Shown here: one piece after another, positions 44,168 through 55,419 of the stretch
Numbering within the stretch: the first letter of the stretch is position 1
Layout: each line of letters opens with the position of its first letter
Assembly: GCF_900188185.1 (NCBI RefSeq)
Contig: NZ_FZPA01000004.1
Location: 1 to 64,000 of the forward strand
DNA: 64,000 nucleotides
From: Sphingopyxis indica
GTDB taxonomy: Bacteria > Pseudomonadota > Alphaproteobacteria > Sphingomonadales > Sphingomonadaceae
Reading direction: 5' to 3'
Position numbers and translations under genes: made by a program
The notes under the pieces: generated by a model
Database searches by the model: none
What the model saw: the letters and a program-made list of their open reading frames with translations, nothing else
Told to the model about the DNA's origin: nothing

Positions 44168-45661
44168 TCAGAGGCACGCCTCGAGGAACGGCTGGTCGAA
44201 GCCGAACTGACGCGCCTTTTCGAGCGTGTAGGGGCGCAGGCCCATCGCGCGATATTCGCCGACGATCTTGCCGTCCTTGTCCTCGTCGAGATATTCGAAC
44301 TTGAAGAGTTCCTGGGTGACGATGACATCGCCTTCCATGCCGATCACTTCGGTGACGTTGGTGACGCGGCGCGAGCCGTCGCGCAGGCGCTTGATCTGGA
44401 CGATCAGGTCGACCGAGTCGGCGATCTGCTTCGAGATCGCTTCCTTCGGGATCTTGATGTCGCCCATCAAGACCATATTCTCCATACGGCCGAGGCATTC
44501 GCGCGGGCTGTTCGAGTGGAGCGTACACATCGAGCCGTCGTGACCCGTGTTCATCGCGGCGAGCAGGTCGAAACATTCGGCGCCGCGAACCTCGCCCATG
44601 ATGATGCGGTCGGGCCGCATACGCAGGGCGTTCTTCACAAGGTCACCCATGTGGATCGCGCCGTTCCCTTCAAGGTTCGCGGGGCGCGTTTCGAGCGGCA
44701 GCCAGTGCGGCTGTTGCAGGCGAAGCTCGGCGGCGTCCTCGATCGTCAGCACGCGCTCGCCGGGGTCGATCATCTTGGAGAGGGCGTTGAGCATCGTCGT
44801 CTTGCCCGAGCCGGTGCCGCCCGAGATGACGATGTTGAAGCGGCTGGCGCCCGCGATCTTGAGCGCGGTACACATCTTCTGGCTCATCGCGCCCCACTGG
44901 CAGAGCATGTCGAGCGTGATCGGCTTGGCCGAGAATTTACGGATCGAGATCGCGGTGCCGCGCAGGCTCAGCGGCGGCACGATCACGTTGACGCGGCTGC
45001 CGTCCTTGAGGCGCGCGTCGGCGAGCGGCGTCGTCTGGTCGACGCGGCGGCCGACCTGGTTGCAGATGCGCTGCGCGATCTGGAACAGATGCTGTTCGTC
45101 GCGGAACTGGATCGGCGCGATGACGAGCTGGCCCTTGCGCTCGACATAGGTCTGATAGGGGCCGTTGACCATGATGTCGCTGATGTCGGGGTCGGCGAGC
45201 AATTCCTCGAGCGGGCCGAAACCCAAAAGTTCGTCGACGAGCACCTTTTCGAGCGCGAACTGCTCGCGGCGGTTGAGGGTGATGCGCAGTTCCGCGAGCA
45301 CTTCGAGGATGATCGGGCGGAATTCCTCGGTCAGCTCGTCCTTCGACAGCGTCGCCGCGGCCTCCGGGTCGACGCGTTCGAGCAGGCGCGGCAGCACCTG
45401 TTCCTTGATCTTGTGGACGCTCGCTTCGAAGCCCTGCGCCTTTTCGGGCTCCATCGCCTCGGCGGTCGAGCGCGCGTTGAGCCGGTCCATCGCTTCCATC
45501 TCGGGCGCGCCTGCGGCCGGCGACGCCTCGTTGGCGGGCGGGGCGGTGTCGATCGCGGGAAACTGGCTTCCGCCGGCGGCGCCGGGGCCGCCCTGCATCG
45601 GCTTCGCGACGCCAAAGGCTGGGCGGCCTGCGGTTCCGGGGCGGCGTCCGAATGCACTCAT
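44168..45661 (-). CDS. cpaF: CpaF family ATPase (Tad/Flp pilus type)
   Basis: This 497-residue secretion ATPase of the TadA/VirB11 superfamily shows Walker A VISGGTGSGKTTMLNAL (~280-296), an Asp box and Walker B region (RIIMGEVRGAECFDLLAAMNTGHDG) and the His box (MCTLHSNSPRE). The N-terminal ~100 residues are a Gly/Pro/Ala-rich linker. It would power pilus assembly on the inner membrane. No other tad/cpa gene lies within the window, so it is isolated here. AGGA precedes the ATG. Confidence 0.9.
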   Translation of the reverse strand: MSAFGRRPGTAGRPAFGVAKPMQGGPGAAGGSQFPAIDTAPPANEASPAAGAPEMEAMDRLNARSTAEAMEPEKAQGFEASVHKIKEQVLPRLLERVDPEAAATLSKDELTEEFRPIILEVLAELRITLNRREQFALEKVLVDELLGFGPLEELLADPDISDIMVNGPYQTYVERKGQLVIAPIQFRDEQHLFQIAQRICNQVGRRVDQTTPLADARLKDGSRVNVIVPPLSLRGTAISIRKFSAKPITLDMLCQWGAMSQKMCTALKIAGASRFNIVISGGTGSGKTTMLNALSKMIDPGERVLTIEDAAELRLQQPHWLPLETRPANLEGNGAIHMGDLVKNALRMRPDRIIMGEVRGAECFDLLAAMNTGHDGSMCTLHSNSPRECLGRMENMVLMGDIKIPKEAISKQIADSVDLIVQIKRLRDGSRRVTNVTEVIGMEGDVIVTQELFKFEYLDEDKDGKIVGEYRAMGLRPYTLEKARQFGFDQPFLEACL

Positions 45662-45860
45662 CGCTTCATCCTGCTTTGATTCGGTCTGGGCAGGGAATGC
45701 GCGGCTTTCACCGACGGACCCCCATCAAGCAGAGTGAATAAAAGGGAAACTTTGATAATCTCCTAATGGCGGGAGCGGAGCGGGCGCGGTCGGACGGCCG
45801 AGTGGGCGGGCGAAGGGGCCGTTATCGACCGGTTGCGGACGCTCCGCATTTCATAACCTT

Positions 45861-45937
45861 GTCATTCCCGCGAAAGCGGGAATCCAGAGCGTGCGTCGGC
45901 TGGCTCCGCACCGGATTCCCGCTTTCGAGGGAATGAC
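45861..45937. repeat. Family A paired hairpin (REPIN-like), copy 4
   Basis: TTCCCGC-GAAA-GCGGGAA (45865-45882) and its inverted partner (CGCTTTCGAGGG core, 45919-45930) are bounded by GTCA and TGAC. This subtype has GTCA ends instead of GTGT. It lies 70 bp before the atp operon terminator. Apart from it and the terminator, 45662-46057 contains no gene I can support. Confidence 0.7.
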
Positions 45938-46006
45938 GAAGAGAGAGAGGGAGGGCCGTTTCCCACCCCAATCCGACCAATTCTCCCGGATGACATGGCC
46001 GCCACG

Positions 46007-46031
46007 AAAAAGGGGGCCGAAACCCCCTTTT
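46007..46031 (-). terminator. Intrinsic terminator of the atp operon
   Basis: A 9-bp stem (AAAAGGGGG with CCCCCTTTT) with a 6-nt loop, read on the minus strand, ends in CCCCCTTTTT. It stands 27 bp downstream of the atpC stop. This is the clearest rho-independent terminator in the window. Confidence 0.85.
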
Positions 46032-46057
46032 GACGCCCAAGCGCGGATAGCCGCGCG

Positions 46058-46315
46058 TCAGCTTGCGATATGTTCGGCGAGGACGGTGAGGCCCGCTTCG
46101 TTCACTTCGGCGAAGCCGCCTTCGACCTCGATCGTTTCGGGCTCGCCGCCCTGGCGGTCGTAGATCGTCAGCGGGCCGTTGCGCAGCGTCGCCATGAAGG
46201 GCGCATGGCCTTCGAGCACCGAGAAATCGCCCTCGCTGCCCGGCACGGTGACCATATAGACGTCGCTCGACCGCTCGAGGCGGGCGGGGGTTACGAGTTC
46301 GAACTTCAGGGCCAT
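46058..46315 (-). CDS. atpC: F1 ATP synthase epsilon subunit
   Basis: This 85-residue subunit is the beta-sandwich part only: [40 protein letters not shown] and a C-terminal TVLAEHI. The C-terminal helical hairpin of longer epsilon subunits is missing, as is usual in alphaproteobacteria. It couples the rotor to F1 and may inhibit ATP hydrolysis. It is the last gene of the operon; a 146-bp gap holding a family C repeat separates it from atpD. Confidence 0.93.
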   Translation of the reverse strand: MALKFELVTPARLERSSDVYMVTVPGSEGDFSVLEGHAPFMATLRNGPLTIYDRQGGEPETIEVEGGFAEVNEAGLTVLAEHIAS

Positions 46316-46332
46316 GTCGTCTATTCCTATAG

Positions 46333-46452
46333 ACCCTCCCCTTGAGGGGAGGGTTGGGGGGCCATCGGCGTGGCGCTGCCGTTCAGACCCACCCCGCTGC
46401 GACTAGCCGGCAAGCCGGCAAGTCTCGCTGCCCCTCCCCTGAAGGGGAGGGG
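46333..46452. repeat. Family C composite element, copy 2 (inside the atp operon)
   Basis: Two palindromes (CCCTCCCC/GGGGAGGG at 46334-46353 and CCCCTCCCCT/AGGGGAGGGG-like at 46431-46452) bracket a block that is the reverse complement of the 37816-37860 block, with few differences. It lies between atpD and atpC, so it is transcribed as part of the operon. Confidence 0.8.
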
Positions 46453-46461
46453 TTTGGGTTA

Positions 46462-48890
<2,429 letters not shown>

Positions 48891-48915
48891 AAGTCCCGTC
48901 TTTTACCTTTGTTTC

Positions 48916-48973
48916 GTCACCCCGGCGAAGGCCGGGGTCTCACCGTCGAGATCCCGGCCTTCGCCGGGATGAC
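48916..48973. repeat. Family A paired hairpin (REPIN-like), copy 5 (inside the atp operon)
   Basis: CCCCGGC-GAAG-GCCGGGG (48920-48937) and its inverted partner (TCCCGGC/GCCGGGA, 48952-48969) are bounded by GTCA and TGAC. The stem has changed to GGC/GCC while keeping the GAAG loop. It fills most of the gap between atpA and atpG. Confidence 0.8.
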
Positions 48974-48984
48974 GAGGTGGGTGT

Positions 48985-50517
<1,533 letters not shown>

Positions 50518-50552
50518 TCAGCCTTTCGTCGGGGCATTGGGCGTGCGGGCTT

Positions 50553-51119
50553 TCAGCCCTTCATCGCCTGGGCGAAACTGTTGAGACGGGTACGGATGCT
50601 GCCGTCGATCAGCTGGCTGCCCAGCTGGACGACGAGGCCGCCGAGGATGGCGGGATCGAGATGCGCCTGAATCTGGACGTCGCGGCCGACGCGCGTCTTC
50701 AGATTGGCGGCAAGCTCTTTGAGCTGCGCGGCGCTGAGCGGGTGGGCGCTCGTGACCTGCGCGGTCACTTCGCCGCGGTGTGCGGCGACGATCGCGTCAT
50801 AGGCGTCGATCATCGCGGGCAGCTCGGCGAGGCGGCGGTTTTCGGCGAGGACGCCGAGGAATTTCGCGGTGAGCGTGTCGAGCTTCATCGCCCTGGCGAC
50901 CGCGTCGATCGCCTTTTCGGCGTCGGCGCGGCTGATCACCGGGCTTTGGGTCAGCGTCCTGAGGTCGGCCGATTCGGTCAGGCCCGCGCGCAGGGCCGAC
51001 AGGCTGGCCGCGACGGCGTCGATCTGATTCGATTCGCGGGCGAGGTCGAACAGCGCGACCGCATAGCGGCCCGCGAGGCCCGCCGTGATGTTGCCCTGAA
51101 TGCCGCCGGAATTCTCCAC
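50553..51119 (-). CDS. atpH: F1 ATP synthase delta subunit
   Basis: This 188-residue subunit begins with GTG 51119 (AGAAGGA lies 7 nt upstream): VENSGGIQGNITAGLAGRYAVALFDLA. Later it has the conserved ENRRLAELPAMIDAYDAIVAAHRGEV and the C-terminal DPAILGGLVVQLGSQLIDGSIRTRL. It joins F1 to the peripheral stalk. It is the first gene of the operon; a longer frame upstream has no homology. F0 genes are absent, as is normal for alphaproteobacteria. Confidence 0.93.
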   Translation of the reverse strand: MENSGGIQGNITAGLAGRYAVALFDLARESNQIDAVAASLSALRAGLTESADLRTLTQSPVISRADAEKAIDAVARAMKLDTLTAKFLGVLAENRRLAELPAMIDAYDAIVAAHRGEVTAQVTSAHPLSAAQLKELAANLKTRVGRDVQIQAHLDPAILGGLVVQLGSQLIDGSIRTRLNSFAQAMKG

Positions 51120-51378
51120 GCGCGAAAGTCCTTCTCTTCGATCCCTGGGGGGGATGGCTGCGCGGATTTTTCCGGTCTCCGAAGACACCCCCGCTGCAAA
51201 GTCGGGGCGCGCGTAGCAACGATTTTGCAGCAATGCAAGGCGGCGGGAGGGACTCGTGGTGCGCCTTTCCTCACCCCGTTCGCGCCGAGGTTGTCGAAGC
51301 GCGCTTCTTTCTTCAAAACCGCCGCGAGGAATGAGGGGCTTCGACACGCGCGGTCCCAACGGCGAAGAGGAACAGGAC

Positions 51379-52056
51379 ATGGGCGAGATGATCCGGATGA
51401 CGATGGACGATGGGGCCGAAATCGCGGTCTATCACGCCATGCCGGAGGGCGAGCGCCGCGGCGGGCTGGTGCTGATTCAGGAGATTTTCGGAGTCACCGA
51501 TCATATCCGCGAGCTGTGCGACGACTATGCCGCCGATGGCTATGAGGTGCTGTCCCCCGCGCTGTTCGACCGCGAGCATCCGGGGTTCGAGAGCGACTAT
51601 TCGGGGCCGCAGTTCGAGCGTGCGGTGCAGCTGGCGCGCGAGCTTCATCCCTTTGAGCAGAGCCTGAAGGATGCGCAGACCTGCATCGACGCGCTGAAAG
51701 CAAAGGGGCCGGTGTTCATCACCGGCTATTGCTATGGCGGGTCGGTCGCGTGGCGGATGGCGCAGATCAGCCCCGACCTCGCCGCCGCGTCGGCCTATTA
51801 CGGCAGCCTCGTCCCGACGACGTTCGGGGACGCGGCGCCGCAATGCGCGACGATCGCCCATTTCGGCCGCTTCGACGCGGGCATCCCGATGGAAGGCGTC
51901 GAAGCGCTGATCGCGAAGGATCATCCGACCGCGCAGATCTTCGTCTATGAGGCGGGGCACGGCTTCAACAGCGACCGCCGCAAGGATTATCACGAAGCTA
52001 GCGCCGACCTCGCCAAAGAGCGGACGCTGATGCTGTTCAAGGCGTGCGGGGGGTAG
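51379..52056 (+). CDS. Dienelactone hydrolase family protein
   Basis: This 225-residue alpha/beta hydrolase has the Cys-Asp-His triad of dienelactone hydrolases: Cys118 (ITGYCYGG), Asp166 (FGRFDAGIP) and His194 (EAGHGFNS), with the activating Glu35 (IQEIFGV). The enzyme would open an activated ester or lactone in the cytoplasm; the physiological substrate is unknown because no ring-cleavage genes are nearby. GAGGA is 6 nt upstream of the ATG. It is divergent from the atp operon and shares a 259-bp gap. Confidence 0.88.
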   Translation: MGEMIRMTMDDGAEIAVYHAMPEGERRGGLVLIQEIFGVTDHIRELCDDYAADGYEVLSPALFDREHPGFESDYSGPQFERAVQLARELHPFEQSLKDAQTCIDALKAKGPVFITGYCYGGSVAWRMAQISPDLAAASAYYGSLVPTTFGDAAPQCATIAHFGRFDAGIPMEGVEALIAKDHPTAQIFVYEAGHGFNSDRRKDYHEASADLAKERTLMLFKACGG

Positions 52057-52082
52057 AGCGAATTTCGAACAAAAGCTGTGCG

Positions 52083-52106
52083 CTCCCGCCTTCGCGGGGA
52101 TACACG
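52083..52106. repeat. Family A single hairpin
   Basis: The core TCCCGC-CTTC-GCGGGGA followed by TACACG is one arm of the family A element without an evident partner. It lies between the convergent dienelactone hydrolase and YqaJ genes. Confidence 0.6.
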
Positions 52107-52140
52107 AGCCTATCAAATCTTTGGTCAAAAACGATCATGC

Positions 52141-52734
52141 TCAAGGCATTTCGGAGAGCGCCTTCAGCACATCCGCCTCGATGGCGCTCCAGAACCGATA
52201 TTCGCTGTCGATCATTCTGCGGATATAGGGCTCGTCGCGCGGCACTTCGATGAGCAGCGGCTGTTTGCCGGGCAGGTAGCACCAGAAGTCGATCGCGTCG
52301 CAGCCCGAGACGGCGAGCGCATGTTGCAACTGCCCATAATAATAGCGCGGCACCGCGCGGTGGCGGCTGGCCGTCCGATAGGCCGATTCGCCGCATTTGA
52401 TCTCGACCAATATCCGGTGTTCGGCGCAGATGCCGTCGAGGCTCGCGCGCATCCACGGGCGCGCCCGGCTCTGGATGCATCGCGGGCTGATCTCGATCTT
52501 TCGCCGGTCGCAATACAGGGCTCTGGCGGCGGGCTCCAGCGCGGTGCCGCGCGCCATCGCCGCATTGACGGGGCGGCTCCCATGCGGCCGCAATTTCTCG
52601 TGCCGCAACGCGGCGGGCGATTTCCAGGGGTTTTCGCGCATGATCGCCGGCGCGTCGGATGCGCCGATGCCGCCGGCCCGCCATTTCAGCCAGTCCGCAC
52701 TGCCTTGGTCGAGGTCGACGATGTCAAAGGGCAT
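52141..52734 (-). CDS. YqaJ-type (lambda exonuclease-like) recombinase nuclease
   Basis: This 197-residue protein has the PD-(D/E)xK exonuclease core: WLKWRAGGIGASDAPAIMREN (~15-35), MARGTALEPAARALY with Glu67, MRASLDGI with Asp100, and LVEIKCGE with Glu111 and Lys113. YqaJ/lambda-Exo enzymes resect DNA for single-strand annealing, usually beside a Bet/RecT annealase. No annealase or other phage gene is nearby, so this is an orphan, perhaps a phage or plasmid relic that is still intact. It is on the same strand as the toxin-antitoxin pair just upstream and may be co-transcribed (15 bp gap to the toxin stop). Confidence 0.8.
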   Translation of the reverse strand: MPFDIVDLDQGSADWLKWRAGGIGASDAPAIMRENPWKSPAALRHEKLRPHGSRPVNAAMARGTALEPAARALYCDRRKIEISPRCIQSRARPWMRASLDGICAEHRILVEIKCGESAYRTASRHRAVPRYYYGQLQHALAVSGCDAIDFWCYLPGKQPLLIEVPRDEPYIRRMIDSEYRFWSAIEADVLKALSEMP

Positions 52735-52749
52735 GACGGGGATCGAAGG

Positions 52750-53037
52750 TCAAAGCCGGCGGGCCGCGGCTTTATAGGCCTCGTCGCGCTCGCGTTTGCC
52801 GATCGCGACGACGGCGACGATCAGTATGTCGTCTTCGACCTGATAGATGAGCCGGTAACCCGCTGACCGCAGCTTGATCTTGTAGCAATGCGCAAGGCCG
52901 TGCAGCCGGGCCGAAGCGACGTGCGGATGCTCCAGCCGTTGCTGAAGCTTCTTGCGGAATTGCGAGCGGATCGTGCTGTCCAGCCTGTCCCATTCCTTCT
53001 TCGCGTCTTCGAAGAATTCGAGCTTATAGGTCGTCAA
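52750..53037 (-). CDS. RelE/ParE-type toxin
   Basis: This 95-residue toxin starts at TTG 53037, inside the last codons of the antitoxin gene (14 bp overlap). The sequence TTYKLEFFEDAKKEWDRLDS, FRKKLQQRLEHPHV, LHGLAHCYKIKLRSAGYRLIYQVEDD matches the RelE fold with basic residues Lys/Arg for mRNA contact. RelE enzymes cut mRNA on the ribosome; ParE relatives hit gyrase. The TTG start and overlap favour low toxin synthesis coupled to antitoxin translation. An ATG-started version is not available. Confidence 0.85.
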   Translation of the reverse strand: MTTYKLEFFEDAKKEWDRLDSTIRSQFRKKLQQRLEHPHVASARLHGLAHCYKIKLRSAGYRLIYQVEDDILIVAVVAIGKRERDEAYKAAARRL

Positions 53038-53272
53038 TGTCGACCCTGATCCGTTTCTGGCCCTGACGCTGGCGGACGATCTCAGCGAGCCGCAGATCGT
53101 CGAGGGTCTCCAGTATCTCTTCCCAAGCGTCGGCGGGGACCAGATAGGCTTCGGGCGTGTTGCGGTTGAGAATTGCCACCGGGGCGCCTTCCGCAGCACG
53201 GATCGCGGCCGACGGGTTTTTCTTGAGTTCCGAAATACTGATGCCGAAATCGGCGAGAAGCGGCTTTCCCAT
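53024..53272 (-). CDS. Phd/YefM-type antitoxin
   Basis: This 82-residue protein has the Phd/YefM DNA-binding fold at the N-terminus (FGISISELKKNPSAAIRAAE, GAPVAILNRNTPEAYLVPADAWE) and an acidic toxin-binding tail (RIRVDIDDL). It neutralises the downstream RelE-type toxin and, with it, represses the operon. The ATG at 53272 lies within the operator dyad. Confidence 0.9.
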   Translation of the reverse strand: MGKPLLADFGISISELKKNPSAAIRAAEGAPVAILNRNTPEAYLVPADAWEEILETLDDLRLAEIVRQRQGQKRIRVDIDDL

Positions 53273-53301
53273 GACCTGTTAATAGGTCTTTTAACTGGTC
53301 A
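53272..53301. promoter_or_regulatory. Operator dyad of the toxin-antitoxin operon
   Basis: Arms TGACCTGTTAA (53272-53282) and TTAACTGGTCA (53291-53301) are inverted copies with one mismatch in 11, around an 8-bp AT-rich centre. The dyad covers the antitoxin start codon and ends 3 bp before the stop of the preceding protease gene, so the promoter must overlap it and the mRNA is probably leaderless or nearly so. Phd/YefM antitoxins bind such palindromes. Confidence 0.6.
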
Positions 53302-53303
53302 TG

Positions 53304-54845
53304 TCAACGCCGTGCGACCTGCTGGCACCGATAGACCAGCCGCTCGTTCGGGGTCGGCGGCAGTACCGCCTTCACCGCGTCCTGCTGCGTCGTGAAGGCG
53401 GCGAGTGCTTGCGCGTTGGCGGTGCAGCCCTTGATGTCCGAAGCGGCGCGGATCTCGCGCGCCTTCGCCATCGTTTCGGCATCGAGCAGATAGCGCTCGA
53501 CGCGATATTCGCGCGCCTCGGGGTCGATCGAGGCGATCGTCACCGTCGCCTCCTCATTGGGCACCAGGATGCGCTGCCAGCGCCCGTCGGCCCCGCGCGT
53601 ATATTGGGTGCGGTCGTTGACGCAGCCGCCCTTGGCGAGATCGACCGGGACGTCGTCGGTCGACGAGACGGTGATGCGGCTGCGCTCGGGCTCGATCGTG
53701 CAGAGGAAATCGCCCGCGGCGACTTCGGGAGTCTCGGTGCCCGCCGCAGGGGGTTCGTCGGCTTCGCCTGCCAGATCCGACAGATCGGCGTGCGCGTCGG
53801 GGCGGGTGAGGAAGAGGATCGCCGCGATCAGGATCAGCGCGCCGCCGCCGCCGCCCGCGATCTTCGCATTGCGCAGCTTTTGCTGATTGTAGAAGAGCAG
53901 CCCCGCGCCGGCGCCGAGCGCGCCGAGCACGAACAGCACCCCGGCGATCGCGATGCGGTTTTCGCGCGCCGACAGCGCGGCATCGTTCGCGCGCTGGAGC
54001 TTCAGCTCGCGCTCGAGCTCAGCCTTCGCCTCTTTCTGCGCGGTGGCGGCGGCTTCGGCGCGCGCTTCAGCATCGGTCAGCGCGCGGTCGCGCGCTGCGG
54101 CTTCGGCCATCGTCAGACAGGAGGTGCCGACGCTGCGATATTCCTGCCGCGAATCGCTGAGGAAGCGGCCGACTTCGGGCACCGAGATCGCGAAGGCGAA
54201 GGGCGAATCGCCATCGTCGGCGCGGGTGATCGCGGTGTTGATCCCGACGATGCGGCCGCACTGGTCGACGAGCGGCCCGCCCGAATTGCCGCGCGAGATC
54301 TTGGCGGTGTGGACGAGCATCGCGACGCCGTCGACCGACTGGCGGTTCGACATATTGCCCTCGCTGCGCACCGGGGTGCGCGGGGTGATATAGTCGGCGG
54401 CGCTGCGCGCGGTCGCAAGGTCGACATTGCCGGGGTAACCGAGCGCGACGACGTCGGCACCCGATTCGAGCGGGCCGGTGTAGATCGCCGCGGCGGGAAC
54501 GCGGCCTTCGGTCATTTCGACGAGCGCGAGGTCGCGGGTCGTGTCGATCGCGATCAGCTTGCCCGCATAGCTTTTCTGCCCCTCTGACGGGACGATTCCG
54601 AGCGCGACATTCTGCGGATATTTGGCCGCCGATTCGACGACATGCGCGTTGGTCAGGATGCGCGTCGGGGTGATCGCGATGCCGCTGCCGTGGCCGAAAC
54701 CGACGACCTCGCCATCGACCATCGCGACGGTGACGACGCGCACGACGCTGCGCGACACGGCGCTGATGTCGTCGGCGGCGCGCGCCGGCATGGCGACGGA
54801 AAGGCTGGCAAGGACAAGGGCGAGCAGCGCGATCAGGCGGGTCAT
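53304..54845 (-). CDS. Trypsin-like serine protease with membrane anchor and C-terminal domain
   Basis: This 513-residue protein has a signal peptide (ending AMPARA, ~residue 23). A trypsin/DegP-like domain follows with the triad His68 (ILTNAHVV), Asp105 (RDLALVE) and Ser188 (SRGNSGGPLVD). After it come a coiled coil of Ala/Glu/Lys (~245-290), two transmembrane helices (~293-315 and ~325-345), and a soluble C-terminal domain with conserved Cys residues (CTIEPERSRITV, GGCVNDRTQYTRGADGRW). There is no PDZ domain. The protease faces the periplasm and the C-terminal domain should be outside as well if both helices insert. Substrate unknown. Confidence 0.78.
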   Translation of the reverse strand: MTRLIALLALVLASLSVAMPARAADDISAVSRSVVRVVTVAMVDGEVVGFGHGSGIAITPTRILTNAHVVESAAKYPQNVALGIVPSEGQKSYAGKLIAIDTTRDLALVEMTEGRVPAAAIYTGPLESGADVVALGYPGNVDLATARSAADYITPRTPVRSEGNMSNRQSVDGVAMLVHTAKISRGNSGGPLVDQCGRIVGINTAITRADDGDSPFAFAISVPEVGRFLSDSRQEYRSVGTSCLTMAEAAARDRALTDAEARAEAAATAQKEAKAELERELKLQRANDAALSARENRIAIAGVLFVLGALGAGAGLLFYNQQKLRNAKIAGGGGGALILIAAILFLTRPDAHADLSDLAGEADEPPAAGTETPEVAAGDFLCTIEPERSRITVSSTDDVPVDLAKGGCVNDRTQYTRGADGRWQRILVPNEEATVTIASIDPEAREYRVERYLLDAETMAKAREIRAASDIKGCTANAQALAAFTTQQDAVKAVLPPTPNERLVYRCQQVARR

Positions 54846-54948
54846 GGGCGCGCAGCTTAGAGGCGCGCGCTTTGAACGCAAGCATCGGGACGCGCGCGAA
54901 GGCGGGGCATGGCAACAGGGGGGGCGGACGAATGAAAGGACGTGTTTG

Positions 54949-55419
54949 ATGACCTATGCGATCACCGGGCTCAGCCCCGAACCTTTTGCGCCGCTGTTCG
55001 AGATGAGCGACGCCGAACTGGCGGCGCGCGGCGCGCGGCGCGTCACTGCCGATGCCGACCGCGGCTTTCCGTGCCGCATCAGCCTGGAGGATGCGCGCGC
55101 CGGCGAGGAGCTGATCCTGCTCCACCATGTCAGCCACGACGTCGAAACCCCCTATCGCAGCGCCTATGCCATCTATGTTCGGCAGGGCGTCGCGGCGGGG
55201 ACGTGGCGCGACGCGGTGCCGCCGGTGTTCGAGGGCCGCCCGCTCGCGCTGCGCGCCTTCGGCGCCGACGGCATGTTGCGCAGCGCCAGGCTCGCGGCGC
55301 CGGGCGAGGCCGACCGCGCGATCCGCGACCTGTTCGCCGACGATGCGATTGCCTATATCGACGCGCATAATGCGGCGCACGGCTGCTTCGCGGCGCGGAT
55401 CGAAAGGGACGCGGCATGA
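54949..55419 (+). CDS. DUF1203 family protein
   Basis: This 156-residue protein contains the DUF1203 signature (FPCRISLEDARAGEELILLHH, SAYAIYVRQG, AAHGCFAARIE at the C-terminus). It lacks a signal peptide and has no known function. Its stop overlaps the ada start (ATGA), and ada in turn overlaps the next gene, so the three are one operon. The start is ATG 54949, with AAAGGA about 9 nt upstream. Confidence 0.85.
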   Translation: MTYAITGLSPEPFAPLFEMSDAELAARGARRVTADADRGFPCRISLEDARAGEELILLHHVSHDVETPYRSAYAIYVRQGVAAGTWRDAVPPVFEGRPLALRAFGADGMLRSARLAAPGEADRAIRDLFADDAIAYIDAHNAAHGCFAARIERDAA

